Origin: Gracilariopsis chorda | Taxonomy: Eukaryota; Rhodophyta; Florideophyceae; Gracilariales; Gracilariaceae | Assembly: GCA_003194525.1 (NCBI GenBank) | Contig: NBIV01000113.1 | Location: forward strand, 124,001-188,000 | DNA: 64,000 nucleotides | Direction: 5' to 3' | Shown: positions 43,455 to 54,518 of the stretch, piece after piece | Position numbering within the stretch: the stretch's first letter is position 1 | Layout of the letters: the number at the start of each line of letters is the position of its first letter | Notes under the pieces: generated by a model | Told to the model about the DNA's origin: nothing | Seen by the model: the letters and a program-made list of their open reading frames with translations, nothing else | Databases searched by the model: none | Made by a program: the position numbers and the translations under genes

Positions 43455-43753
43455 AATACTGTCCTTCGCACATCGAACAAAATAGTGAGCAACACGAATA
43501 AACCTGTGGAATGCGCTTTCTGAATGTTGAAACACAGATTCATGGTCCTCAGGGAAGGAATTTGGCGACAGCAAAAAGAAGGCATAGTTAAGTTTTCATT
43601 GACTTGTGCAATGCTACACAATATGAGCATTGGCAGTGGCGATGTAGTGCTACCTGCTGAGAAAGTAATGAATCAAGAGGAAATTTTAACAGTTCAATCC
43701 AGCGCAAGGAAGAAACTCTCTCCTTTACTTTGTTGTGGACAACTGAAGTGATT
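43455..43753 (+). pseudogene. PIF/Harbinger transposase, 3' part
   Basis: Continues the transposase after gypsy-C: TVLRTSNKIVSNTNKPVECAF, a TGA where the family has Gly, then MLKHRFMVLREGIWRQQ and FSLTCAMLHNMSI. VECAF holds the catalytic Glu and CAMLHN is the conserved C-terminal motif. The frame ends at 43749-43751. Confidence 0.8.
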
Positions 43754-44140
43754 TCTGAGAAGATTTCTATGATCAGTTTGTCTAACAAACGTTGGAGTAC
43801 ACCTCGAGGTTTTCGCTCTCTGCGTTGCTGCGCTGCAGTTTTGCAGTGATCTCAGCGGTACTAATCTCTTGCTTTTTGATGAAATCTTAAGGACCATATC
43901 CCGGGAAAGGTTGATACGTTTGCTCCTTGAAATCGGAACATTGTTTATAGTGTTTCTCTTCTCAGTAACATATTGCGCCTGTAAAGTAATGTCCGTTGAC
44001 GGGATATCCTTCCAAGGTGTTCGTGGCCTTGCCCTCTCGCGAGGTATAGTCGGCAATAAAGCCCTCCGTAGCACACAGTGTTCGCTTCTAAATGATTGCA
44101 AGACAGCTGACTTCCGTTTTACCAGAGAACTGATCGTCTA
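43754..44140. other. Harbinger downstream region
   Basis: A 135-codon minus-strand frame (43694-44101, overlapping the transposase end) is basic and Ser/Arg-rich. Harbinger elements often carry a second, Myb-like gene in this position, but I cannot see Myb residues, so this stays unassigned. The copia-4 LTR begins at 44141. Confidence 0.25.
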
Positions 44141-44373
44141 TGGAAGGCTGAGTCGTCGCTGGGTTCGGAGGGTTGGATTGCCAGAGGCGAAAACATGGGG
44201 GACCGAGAGGGACTTAATTCCGCCGTATTCCCTTGGCTGTCCGCTCTCACGCCAGCGTCGTGCTGGCGCTTCTTCATTCGTTTTAAGTCGCGCTCCTCAA
44301 AAGCTCTCTTGCACCTCCGTGCCGGGAGCAGCGCGGAAGATGCCGAGATCGCGGCATGGCATGACAGTGTACA
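44141..44373 (-). repeat. 3' LTR of copia-4
   Basis: Read on the plus strand it starts TGGAAGGCTGAGTC and ends GACAGTGTACA, matching 51200-51433 with roughly one difference per ten bases. Immediately inside it the minus strand carries a G-run (ACAGGGGGGGTG), the candidate polypurine tract. Confidence 0.88.
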
Positions 44374-44575
44374 CTGGTATGGGTCACACCCCCCTGTTTT
44401 CGTCAAACGATAAGGTACGAGAAGTACAAACAACTGGGAGCGTGTGTCGCGCTAGATGTCGAACGCGTGTAACGGCGGCGCGACGGCAAGAACGGCAGCT
44501 GCATTGAGACAAATGCGCTACGAGATGGCGCGGCAAAAGGTGAGCTGCAGACGCCAGCGCAGTTCGATGAGCGCC

Positions 44576-44660
44576 GGGGAGGGGTAGTGCATGGCTGGGA
44601 GGCCCTGGGGGGCGTGGAGGAGAGCGGCGGGGCGAGGAGGCGGGGGGGGTGGGGGGAGTC
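44576..44660 (+). repeat. G-rich, G-quadruplex-prone tract
   Basis: Runs of 3-9 G's on the plus strand (for example GGCGGGGGGGG and GTGGGGGG). It lies about 350-420 bases before the antisense frame of copia-4 and could be its promoter region (inference). Confidence 0.6.
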
Positions 44661-45002
44661 AGACGGTGACATGTTTGTGGAGAAGGGCTGGGGCTGGGAG
44701 AGAAGGTGGGCTCCGTGCAGGAAACGGTGGAGGCTTTTTGCGGCACTAAAGGTTCCGCGCGGAACAAAGGTGGTTCGGGTGTTTGAAAGTTGTAGCACCG
44801 TTATTGATCTGGGTGAAAGCGACGTTTTCGGATATTTGGGGTCGTACCGGTGGCGACATAAGCATTTGAACAGTGCAACTCCGTTGGATCCGATTGACCA
44901 TAGTCGATAGAGCGTACTCGCAAAGAGGTCGTCAATCTACAGATTGCTCTAGGCTCTGGAGGGTGTTCAAAGGCGCGCTTAATACTAACCTCCTTTTTAA
45001 TC

Positions 45003-46372
45003 GTGATGCATTTGAAGTGTTTGGTGCAGAAGAAGTTCACCGCGCGTATTGATCCTGATGGAGGAAGCCTGTATCAGTTCAAGAAGAAGAAGTTAGCGAC
45101 GGTCGCGCGTGGCGCAAAGGAGAGTTGTGCAGGAGTAGGTGTACAGGACTTGGGGGACGTAGTACGTCGTCGTACAGAAAAATATGTTGCTCAAAGAAGA
45201 AAAAACGCCACTTTTCTTCTTGACTCTCCGTCAACAGAACAGGGTGGTTCTGGATGGACTATGGCGGAAATCGTGTCAACCACTAGGAGTGACGATCGTG
45301 GGCATGTGCGATTCCATTTGGAACATGTCGAAGGTCGGCATCGGGTTGTGAGTCAGGCGAATCTACTGACAACAGCAGGAAGGGTCATACTTAACTGGTG
45401 TTTGGCACGCCCGAATGGGTCCTTAGATCACGAAATGGCCTTGGGTTGGGTCTTGTAGCATGATGAAGTTAGTGGGGAAGAATGGAGTGTGGACGCTGTT
45501 GTTTTTGTTCTGCATGACAGTATTCTCCGATCGGCGCAAGGAGTGCGTTGCGTTCAAGGCCCTGCATATTATGCACGCAATCACGACGAACTGCATTGTG
45601 GTTGACATGAAGTACGGCTGCACACGCTGGACGGGCCAAGTTTGTGCAACGCGCTTGGAAAGGCCGGGATCTGGAAAGGTGGTACACAGTTTTCGCTGCA
45701 GTATGACTCATTGACCGACGCGAATCAGATTGTGCCTCGAGCGGCGCCTGGGGCAATTGATGCTTTGGATGAATATTGCTTGCAGGACCCCTTTGTACCT
45801 GTTCGTGTTTCGAGTCCAGGTGCTCGCGCTGCAACTCCAGACACAGATCCATTTCTACTGAAAGAGGATCAAATGCTAATTTGCAACACAAAGGTGTTGC
45901 GCTTACAAGCGTCACTTAGTAACGTGATTGCGCTTGTGATTAGCGAGGAGTATGCAACGGAAGTGATGCTCAAAGAGGCTCTACCACCGATTTTGTCTTT
46001 TGTAAACGCTGCACAATGGATTAACACGCACGCAAAGTGGGTGATTTTAAATCGTGTCCACTTTGGCGCTGAACATTGTGAGAGTAAGGTTGAATGGTTG
46101 GTAGCCCAATCAAGTGGTGTCTTTCTTGTGAGGCTGCGCGTGCAAAACGTGGATCATGTTGTATGTCTTGACGCGACGCGGCGCATGATTTGGATTCTGT
46201 CGAGCAGTTTCCAATGAGCTTGAGCGTGAAAGCACTGAGATGCTGTGTTGGTAGTGCTGATGGATTTGAACGTGTGATGGAGGTCCGCAAATTGGAAGAG
46301 CTGCGTCGATCTAGTGAAGGAAATCTATTTTCGTTGAAACTTTGTCATTGCAAACGACAAAAGGTAGGGTAA
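45003..46372 (+). pseudogene. Reading frame antisense to copia-4, family unknown
   Basis: Plus-strand frame 0 from ATG 45003 (MHLKCLVQKKFTARIDPDGGSLYQF) to about 46183, with stops at 45456-45458 and near 45608. A one-base shift then leads into DSVEQFPMSLSVKALRCCVG to 46370-46372. Segments such as EEWSVDAVVFVLHDS, RCVQGPAYYARNH and WKGGTQFSLQYDSL look like real protein. VDHVVCLDATRRMI (about 46150-46185) resembles the His-...-Asp part of papain-fold peptidases, but the matching Cys is not identified, so this is only a hint. About 440 codons with few breaks in the wrong orientation argues for a captured or element-specific gene. Confidence 0.45.
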
Positions 46373-46419
46373 GGCGAGGCAGGTTACAAAAACTTGCAGT
46401 GACGAAACATATAGGACTT

Positions 46420-49400
46420 TTAAACTTGCAGGACCTCGATACACTTGAGCAAACTTTCGGGAATTGCACCATCGTTCATAGATTTGTTCAGCATCTTGAG
46501 CGCATTAGGATTGATCTTCGTCAACGCGTCTGCAAGGTTAAGTGGACCTGGTATCCAACTTAGCTTGTTGATCTCGTTCGATTCGAACGAGTTTCGCAGG
46601 CGTGCGATTGTTGGTCTCGAGCGATAATCCTTTTGTTTGTGAAGGAGATATCCTTGAAAGCAATCCGTGCGAGTCCACCAACAATTGCAACATTTGTCTA
46701 GTGGTTTCACTGTTCGAACTCATGACAGACGGGAGTACCTGTGCTAGGTGGATGGCCCTGTCCGCTGTGTGAGCATCGGCAAGAATCTCTGCTCCTGCAG
46801 AGGAGAATGAAACTCGTTGCTGCTTCGAGGTATGCCAATCTACATAGTGCTGGACTAGATTTCAGTCCGAATGGCAGGGCAGGCAGCATAGTGTGCCCGT
46901 TTGCCCATAAGAGCCAGTGCCACTTGACGCATCGCTGATTGCAACTATAGTGACCGGGACTCGGCCGGGAGCATACGGTTCACAAAGTGAGCGGAAGGTG
47001 AGCTTGGGGTTGAAAGACTTCACGTGAACTAGAGCAGAGTTCAATTGGCGGATATGTGAGACAAGAAGGCGTGACACGTTCTGTTGCATCTTGCTAGCAA
47101 CAAGGGATGCTTGGAGAAGGATGCCATGCCCTAGGAAGTTCAACTTCCCTGTCAACGTTTGGAAGTGGCTTAGTTCTTCCTTGGTGCATTGTGCGTCGTT
47201 TTCCTTTTTACGCGCGTGTGTCAACTCAATCGGCTTGATGGAGTCCGCAAATTCTTCCATAGACACTCTTATGGAGAAGTCGGAATGTTGGCAGATGAAC
47301 AGTCGGTTGAAGACTATATCCAAACCGGAGGTGAACCTTCCGACGTCGACCGTAGTGCTTATTGCTTCCCGGAAATGGGTGGGCGCCGAAGGCTTTCCGT
47401 CGAATATCATGTCATCTGCGACCTTGCTGAGCATCAACTGACATTCGGAGTCTTTCCAAAGAAGAACGAGTTGGAAAAAACCCGGGACGAACGCGAAACC
47501 TTGCTCAAGGAGCCATTCTTCAACGCAGAGCTGCGACAGGCGGCCGGAGTCCACTAGTCCGTACGTTGGGGCCAGAAGCTTCCACACTACATCTTTGTAG
47601 TGAGTCCAGCCTCTTAGTGGGCGGACGTATACATCTCTGTTGAGCTCGCCTGCTTGCAAGTAAGGGGATTTAACATCAATCGAGGCTAGTGTGAAGTGGA
47701 AGATTGGAGCGAGCGAAAATGAGAGACGGATGGTTCGGAACTGCGCAGTTGAAGAATCGGATCGAAGTTCGTGCTTCTGGTTATCCTTGTTTTCATGATT
47801 TACAAGCCTGCACTTGAGCTTGAGAGTGTTACTCTCGCCGACATGCTTGATGTCAAAGAAGTGGTGTGACGAGATGAGGTTTGCCGATGGCGGCAGGAAG
47901 CGTATCGATACAGGCTGGAAGGTCTTCCGCTTGGGGTAAAACAGCTTCTCCTTCTCCATAGCCTCGTCTATCAACCATTTGGGAGCACATTTCAGCTTAT
48001 TCTCAGTTAGAGGCTCGTTCCCTAGGCATTCGTATACCTCTCGGAGGATAGCTTGTTTGGCAGACGTGAGCTGAGCAGTTTGTGGCAAAGGGCTCTTCAT
48101 TAGAGCGTAGCCTCCAATGTCTTTCGACGGGCAGTTGACTGGGCGCACGAGCTTGTTTTGCGTCAGATATGCCATGCTTGAATGATTGTCGTTCCACTCG
48201 GCAAAATCGTTAAGGCCAAGTTCGTCGTGTTCGAAGATACTCGGTGGTTCCTCAGTTACTTGAAAGAGGTCATTGGTTGAAGTGTCGTTTGGAGAACGTG
48301 AAGGTGGAGATTCGGGTGGAGGTTGCTCCCGTTCCTCCTTGGGGAACTCGTGCCAGCCGAGTTCTATTTCTTCAATGTCACGGAGGAGGTTGGATCGTGG
48401 CTTGAGGCGGAGGGCTTCATATGAAACAGTGTGGCTGAAGCCTTTAAAGTTCTTCGTAGTAGACACAATTGCATAGTGAAGGTGCCCCTCCCTCACCAAT
48501 CCGGAGTATCACTGGCCTCGTCTCGCTCCTTTCTTGAAGAAGTAGATGGCTGTTTCAGAAGATAGCAACGTCGGGTCGAGACTTTTTACATACTTCGAAC
48601 GCAGGAAGGTGTGGAGAGCGTGGCGGGTGGTCTTCTCGTGATACGCGTCTAATAGCTCTTTGCTGACGGGGCTTTGATCAAAGCCCGAGAGAGCTGGAAG
48701 GGATCCCCTATCCAGCTCAAAGCAGGAGAGGTATTTGGAGCCGAGCAGCGTATTTTTCAAGAAAACGGCACGAGCCAACATCTCCTGGTCAGAATGAACC
48801 GGCAAGCTGTTAGACGAACCGAACTTGTGTTCCTTAAGCAACCACTTTGCGAGGTATCGATTCGCCTAGTGAGAGGATTCGGATACTCCTGTTTTGTTGT
48901 CACGGTGCGCTGGCCTTGCAGAGTACTTGATGGAGTGAGACGCACACATGGTGGCGAATTCATTTGTGAAGAACTCGGGATCCCCGTAGATCCCTGCTGG
49001 GGGGCCGTTGACCAATATCCATTGCACGAAGAAGTTCCTAAAAGCTTCCTTCATCGTCCTCGAGAGCGATAGAGCCGCCGCGGAGAAGCCCGTTGCGGCA
49101 TTCTTAATGTGGAGGATGGGAAGGTTCCCTATTTTGGCGATAAACATGAAGTCTGCTTGTAAGTGCACGTTGAAAGCCGTCAAAAGTCGACCAAAGAATA
49201 CCTTTCGAGAGGAAAGCGGCCTTCCCGTCGAGACACATTATTGACATGATGAGAACGAGTCGGACAATAGAGACTCGAGAGTCCTGGTAAGCACACCGGC
49301 CCTGTTACAGATTCTGTTCATGTCCCTCGGAGGGAAGTGGGTGTACAGGGGGAAACGCTTAACGAAACGTTGGTCATTTTCGATGAGCTTTTGCGGAGAC

Positions 49401-49910
49401 AAAGCGGTCTTTGTACGGGATAGGAGCGACTTGACCGAAGCGTTGCTGGATGGTACTAGCAGCACATTTTGCTCTTCGACAGGTTTGTTCCGTTGTAATA
49501 CGTCGACAGGATGACAGGGCTCTCATTAGAGAGAACATCGACAGGGACCTGGATCCTATTTAGGTTCCCAAGTATGTCGCAATGAGACAGAACGTCTAGT
49601 CCAAGAAGAATGGGGCAAGTGCCCTCTACGACGTAGAAGCGAATAGAGAATGAAAGGTCATTCTCGTCTTGACCATGAAGGGTCCACCTGGCGAAGGTGG
49701 GCCTTGCGTCAGTGCAGGTCTCTCCAAAGCCGTGGAGGAAGGGCTGGCAACCCAATTGTTGAAGGACGAGCTCCACCCCTAACGAAACGCAAAGGCGGGA
49801 TATAGCATCAAGCCCTCCAACAATTTTCGGACAGCCGGGATCGAGGACAGGGTTTGGATCTTTGGAGAATGGGGGAACATCTGAATAGCCTCCTTCCCCG
49901 GCAGTTAGAG
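46420..49910 (-). pseudogene. pol: copia-4 pol: protease, integrase, RT, RNase H
   Basis: Protease PNPVLDPGCPKIVGGLDAISRLC (D-P-G for D-S-G) and CPILLGLDVLSHCDI in the -1 frame relative to gag to 49456. Then a frame change into one long frame (49465 to about 46620) with stops at 49238, 48866, 48509 and 46862. Integrase: DFMFIAKIGNLPILHIKNAATGFSAA, IYGDPEFFTNEF. RT: LISSHHFFDIKHV, LASIDVKSPYLQA, SKVADDMIF (the Y-x-D-D motif without Tyr). RNase H: VSFSSAGAEILADAHTADRA, then a frameshift near 46620 and INKLSWIPGPLNLADALTKINP. Order and motifs are standard RVT_2 copia. Confidence 0.85.
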
Positions 49911-51215
49911 ATGACTGCGTTGTGAGGGGTTGGAGCCCTGGCGAAAAGCCCAGTTGCTTCTTTCCATCTTAGTATCCTTGGGATTGCTTCGTCGTTCTGC
50001 TTCGCTTCTGATCTTCTTGGTCAGGAAGCTAGGGCACTTGCACTTGGAAACTCCACGACATTGCTCTGGGTCACCACAGTCGTAGCAGAATTCGTGTTCC
50101 GGTCGGTTTCTCTTGCCAGAGAACCCTCGATTTGAAGGCAGTCTGCTATTGTTACTGCCGCTGTTGCGAGGCGTTTTCGCAGAGTGAGAGTTATGGTTGG
50201 GCTCGTTTCGCTTCTGAAAGGCTGCAAGAGCTTGTTGAACCCGTTGTCCGACCATGTTCTCTATGTCGGCCTTGGTGTAGGCCTTTTTGGACTTCTTGGG
50301 AGTGAAGGGATTCATTATTACCTTTACCGCATCATCAAGGTGGAGCTTGCAGCGCTCACCAGTAGAGAATATGTCACGAGTGATTGACTGCTGGTTCGTC
50401 ATCTCCGTTGTGTAGTTGAACAGTTCGGAGTTGCGGTATATGAGTTGACGGGCACAGTTAACCAAATCAGTGGCCTTGCGACGAACGGTATTAGCGTTGT
50501 CGGGGGGCTGTGGTGTGGCGTCGTCGTTCTCATAAGATTCGGTGATCTTGCGGATAAACGTCAGAAGTGATTTGTCAGAAGACTTGGACATGGACAATTC
50601 GGGTTCAACTTCAGACCTCTGACGTGCGTCTGCTAAGGAGATAAGCTGAAGCTTTGCGTTTGTCATGGTTTCCTCGCTAAGCATGGTATTTTTCAGCAGG
50701 GTGATTGCCAAGACTTTGCTAACTTGGGCGGACTTCGAAAAACCAAATTACATCAGATGATCGGAAGCTAAATATCGGCCGCGTGAACCAAGGACGCTAA
50801 GGTCCTCATCACGAAGACGCTTACATTGAGTGATCTGATTGAACGAAGATATCAGCCTAGTGACAACTGCAATAGGTGGGCCAATTGCGATAAGCTGCAA
50901 AATCTGCCTAACTTCTTCAATTTGATCGTTCTGCTTGTAGTCGATGATTTTCTTGGCCTGAGCTTCATCCACGATAGATTCTTGTTCTCGGGGTGGTCCA
51001 CGGTCGTACAAATGACGTGCAAGTGTAGCATACACGGTTTCGTACAAGCAATCCGTGCCGTTTTCAGCGGCAGCTTGACTGGTTTCCACCCAGCGAGTCA
51101 CATCGTGACGATATTCTTGTAGATCGCCTTCTGGGTTAAACATCGGCTGATCAGTCGGTGCAAGTGGTTTTGAGGGCGTTGAGCCTGGGCCCATAACTAT
51201 GGAAGGCTGAGTCAT
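49905..51215 (-). pseudogene. gag: copia-4 gag with Cys-rich nucleocapsid
   Basis: One minus frame of about 436 codons with a single TAA at 50748-50750. The first ATG (51215) lies inside the LTR and reads through the PBS, so true initiation is probably further in. The C-terminal part has a basic stretch and CYDCGDPEQCRGVSKC near 50050-50095, a zinc-binding cluster replacing the usual CCHC. The last codons overlap the -1 frame that starts the protease. Confidence 0.75.
51186..51197 (-). promoter_or_regulatory. copia-4 primer binding site (initiator-tRNA anticodon arm)
   Basis: Minus strand GTTATGGGCCCA directly inside the 5' LTR is complementary to TGGGCCCATAAC, the anticodon stem-loop sequence of eukaryotic initiator tRNA-Met. 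Drosophila copia and relatives prime from exactly this half-tRNA. Confidence 0.75.
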
Positions 51216-51433
51216 CGCTGGGTTTGGAGGGTTGGATTGTCAGATTCGAAAACGCCGGGGACTGAGAGGGACGTAATTCCGCCGTATTCCCTTGGCTGTC
51301 CGCTCCCCACGCCAGCGTCGTGCTGGCGCTTCTTTATTCGTTTTAGGTCGCGCTCCTCAAAAGCGCCCTTGCACCTCCGCGCCGGGAAGAGCGCGGGAGG
51401 TGCCGAGGTCGCGGCATGGCATGACAGTGTACA
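51200..51433 (-). repeat. 5' LTR of copia-4
   Basis: Partner of 44141-44373. Shares the block CCGCCGTATTCCCTTGGCTG and the hairpin ACGCCAGCGTCGTGCTGGCG. Confidence 0.88.
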
Positions 51434-51636
51434 CGTGTATATGTCACATCATCACCTCTTTCTTAAGTAGGCATTGTAAAACCTGCTAAACCAATACCTT
51501 AATGAAGACCACTAGCACAGGGGGTCCATCTATCACAAACTGTACCTCACGTAACTACTCTGAAATGTAGGAAAATGTATTTTCTGTAAAATTATATTAC
51601 GCAAGGTGTTGAATTCATACTCTTACGTGATAAGTG
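51434..51636 (-). repeat. Probable 3' LTR fragment of copia-3
   Basis: Lies immediately downstream (minus strand) of the copia-3 stop codon. The minus strand begins TGTGACACTTATCACG, a plausible TG start. The partner LTR is outside the window. Cut by copia-4 at 51433. Confidence 0.45.
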
Positions 51637-53587
51637 TCACAGGCTACTGTCATCATCCCTCCCCATCACGGAAGAGTCAACAACTCCAAAATCCCTCCAT
51701 ATCTTTTCAAATCGAGTTTTCTGAAGAGGCTTTGTCATGATGTTGGCTGTCATTCTCTCCGTCGGATAGAATTCAATATAAACAATCTGCTCGTCAAGAG
51801 CATCCTTGACAAAATGATATCGTATGTCAATATGCTTACGACGTTTCTGGGAGCCCGCCCACGCTATTGCCCCTGCGTTGTCTTCGTAAATCTTTGTAGG
51901 TGCTTCCTGTTGAAATCCAATCTCACCTAACATGTCTCTCAGCCACATTAATTCCTTCAAGCATTCCGATAGTGCAATAAACTCTGCTTTGGAGGTAAAC
52001 AGAGCGACACACTTCTGTTTCGTAGTTTTCCATGATACTAGGCATGGACCAAGGAAAATAACAAATCCATACAACGACATTCTATCCTCGCAGGATCCAG
52101 GCCAGTCACTGTAAAAGAGTGCGGTGAGTCGCAGATCTGATTTCTTCGAGTACGAGTAGTATAGCGCAGACTTCTTCGTCTCCTTCAGGTAACGGGGGAT
52201 TCTTTTGATGGCAAATACGTCGGTTCGTGTGGCTCTCATCTGAAGCCTGCTCATTCTGTTGACTGCTACGGATATATTTGGGCGGGTACGACATGAGATG
52301 TACAGCAAAGATCCAAACGTCTCTCTGAACCTTATCTGCTGCTCTTAATCAACAATTTCGGTGTCGTCACCAACTTGCACAGTTATCACCGAGGTGGCCA
52401 CGCCCTTCGAGTTGTTCATGTTACATCGTTGCAGTAGAGAGATGGTGAAGCCCGACTGTGGGAGTAAGAATCCGCCCCAGTGTCGCAAGAATTCTACTCC
52501 ATGGAAGGAATTCACAGGACCAAGATCCTTGAGCTGGAAAGAAGCTTGCAATTTGCTCTTAGCTCGCTCATTGGCACCCGGAGATTGGGAAACAATAATT
52601 GCATCATGGACGTATACGATATCTCATACAATCCCGGCCTTGGTCCGTTTGATGAAGAAACATTCTTCGGCCTGACAGGTTGGTACTGGATGTTCAAGAG
52701 AGTTTCTTTCCATTTTTTCGACCAGATCTTGTTTGAATTCTTCAAGCCGTAGAGTCCACGCAGTAACAATAGCTTCATCTTCCTTCAGACCAATGTCCAG
52801 TCCTTTCGGTGGGACCATGTAGACTTGGTTTTGCTCTGGTAGAATGCCGTTCAAAAACGATGAATAAATGTCCATCTGGTGTGCTTCGTATCCGAACATG
52901 GCAGCGAGCGCATTTATCACTATTACACTTTCGTAGTCAGCAACAGGTGCATACAAATCTTCAACCACTCCCTGTTGACAGCCCTTGGCAACTAAGCATG
53001 CTTGTTACTTGTCCAATCTGCCATCCGCAAGTTTCTTCATAACAAATATGAACTTAGACTGACTGATGCGAATTCCTGAAGGAACTTTCACCTTCTTCCA
53101 TGTCTGGATTACTTCAAGAGTTTTCAGCTCTTCTTCGACGGCATTCCTCCAATGCTCTGCATCAACTCTTGATAGCGCATCAGAAATTGACTCTGGTGGT
53201 ACATCAACCTTTTCAGGCACAAGTCTTGTTGTTCTCATCAACTTAGATGCCTCGTAACGCAATGGAGGTCTCCGTTCTCGCTCAGGATACCTTCGAATCG
53301 GGTAATGCGTTACACATTCCAGCTGCTCCCTAGAGAATTCTTCAGATTGCTGTGAGGTACTGGTCGTAGGACTAGGCTGTTCGTTGAGATCATCTACTTT
53401 TCTACCGTGGTTACCAGGTGGGGGCGAAAGACTAGCATTGGTAACTTGATTATCGTCATCCGCTGGTAGCTTGTTCTGATTTTGGAGTGTTTCGTCGCCT
53501 TTCAATTCGATTTACAGCTCCTCAGCACTGCTCTGTCCTTTTTCAGCTTGGCTTTGAACGATTCCTCTTCCATGGAAAAGTTCGAAC
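51637..53587 (-). pseudogene. pol: copia-3 pol, C-terminal half: RT and RNase H
   Basis: Minus strand, RVT_2 reverse transcriptase and copia RNase H. From 53505: linker YPIRRYPERERRPPLRYEASK, then ESISDALSRVDAEHWRNAVEEELKTLEVIQTW, KLADGRLDK, a TAA, then QACLVAKGCQQGV, APVADYESVIVINALAAMFGYEAHQMDIYSSFLNG, and VYVHDAIIV-like after a TGA. Then FQLKDLGPVNSFHGVEF, a TAA at 52345, and YISCRTRPNISVAVNRMSR...GFVIFLG...SKAEFIALSECLKELMWL...EDNAGAIAWAGSQKRRKHIDIRYHF...ANIMTKPL to the stop at 51637. The integrase that should precede is missing; gypsy-B sits there. Confidence 0.85.
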
Positions 53588-54413
53588 TGAAGTGCAACGC
53601 CCACAGGGAGGGATTCCTGGTACTTGATCGTTTTCCCGATATTATCGGTTGTGTAGTGTGTATATGAACTACGCCCCATGATGGGTGGCATGGACAAGTG
53701 GGACACGGTTTTGGGTCAATTGCCGGTTGGCCACAGTAGTGGATGTTGCCACGAAATGTGGAGTATTTTAGTTGATTTTATTTATTATTTTCACACCCAT
53801 TTCTGGGAAGCTAGTGCTTAGTGCAACGGCGCACTGCCGTCGCACCAGTAAACCTTCCCCAACAAGGGACCCCAACCTGGGGAATTGGCTCTTGTTGTTA
53901 CCGCTTGCGCGCGTGCTCTACTCCTCCTTGGAGGGAAACGCCGTGAACCACGAGACATCTAACCCCCTTGCACATCTAAAGGGACCCATCACTGAGAGTC
54001 ATATTATTCCAATTGCATTCGTGTTTCGCCCTGTATAGGGATATTGTTACCGGCATCGCCGTTCGCCCCCGTCGCTCTCGCGACTCACTTCGTCCTCTCT
54101 CCCTCCTCTTCGCCCTTCCTTTTTCCCCTTTTTAGGGTAGCACCTCCCCCTATCCGCGGTTCTCGTGTGCGCATCCGTCCACACACCCCCACTTACGTGG
54201 AAACATACCTCTACTGAGGATCACACCCCGCTCACGAGGATACCAATTCTTCGCCTTCACCTCCCTGCCCGAGTCGCGACAGGTGTCCCTGGTCTTACAA
54301 ACCGGCTTCGCCGTGACACCTCTGGGAGGGCTCTACCCCACTGGGTTCACCTCCACGGAGGAAAGATCCCGAACTTCTTTCGGTGTTTCTCCCCTTTGGG
54401 GCGTTGCACCACA
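53588..54413 (+). repeat. 5' LTR of gypsy-B
   Basis: Starts TGAAGTGCAACGCC and ends GTTGCACCACA (inverted match to the start). Hairpins such as CCGAT-att-ATCGG, CCCT-gtat-AGGG, CCAC-ttac-GTGG and CCCC-ttt-GGGG recur through it. The final hairpin ACCAC-aaa-GTGGT spans the LTR end and the PBS. Confidence 0.9.
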
Positions 54414-54416
54414 AAG

Positions 54417-54434
54417 TGGTCTCCCGACCTAGAA
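54417..54434 (+). promoter_or_regulatory. Primer binding site of gypsy-B
   Basis: TGGTCTCCCGACCTAGAA, identical to gypsy-A, three bases after the LTR end. Confidence 0.72.
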
Positions 54435-54518
54435 TCAGTTTTTGTTTTCCCTCTTACGAGGTTTGTTTTTATTTACCGGAAGTTCCGTGATCGTTTCCCG
54501 TCGTAACGGTATTTTCTG

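Larger units (their letters stand above)
44141..51433 (-). mobile_element. copia-4: Ty1/copia element on the minus strand with an antisense frame
   Basis: LTRs at 44141-44373 and 51200-51433, gag and pol on the minus strand, PBS at 51186-51197. About 2 kb between the pol end and the 3' LTR holds an opposite-strand reading frame. Flanks CGTCTA (left) and CGTGTA (right) might be a worn target duplication. Decayed by stops and a frameshift. Confidence 0.9.
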
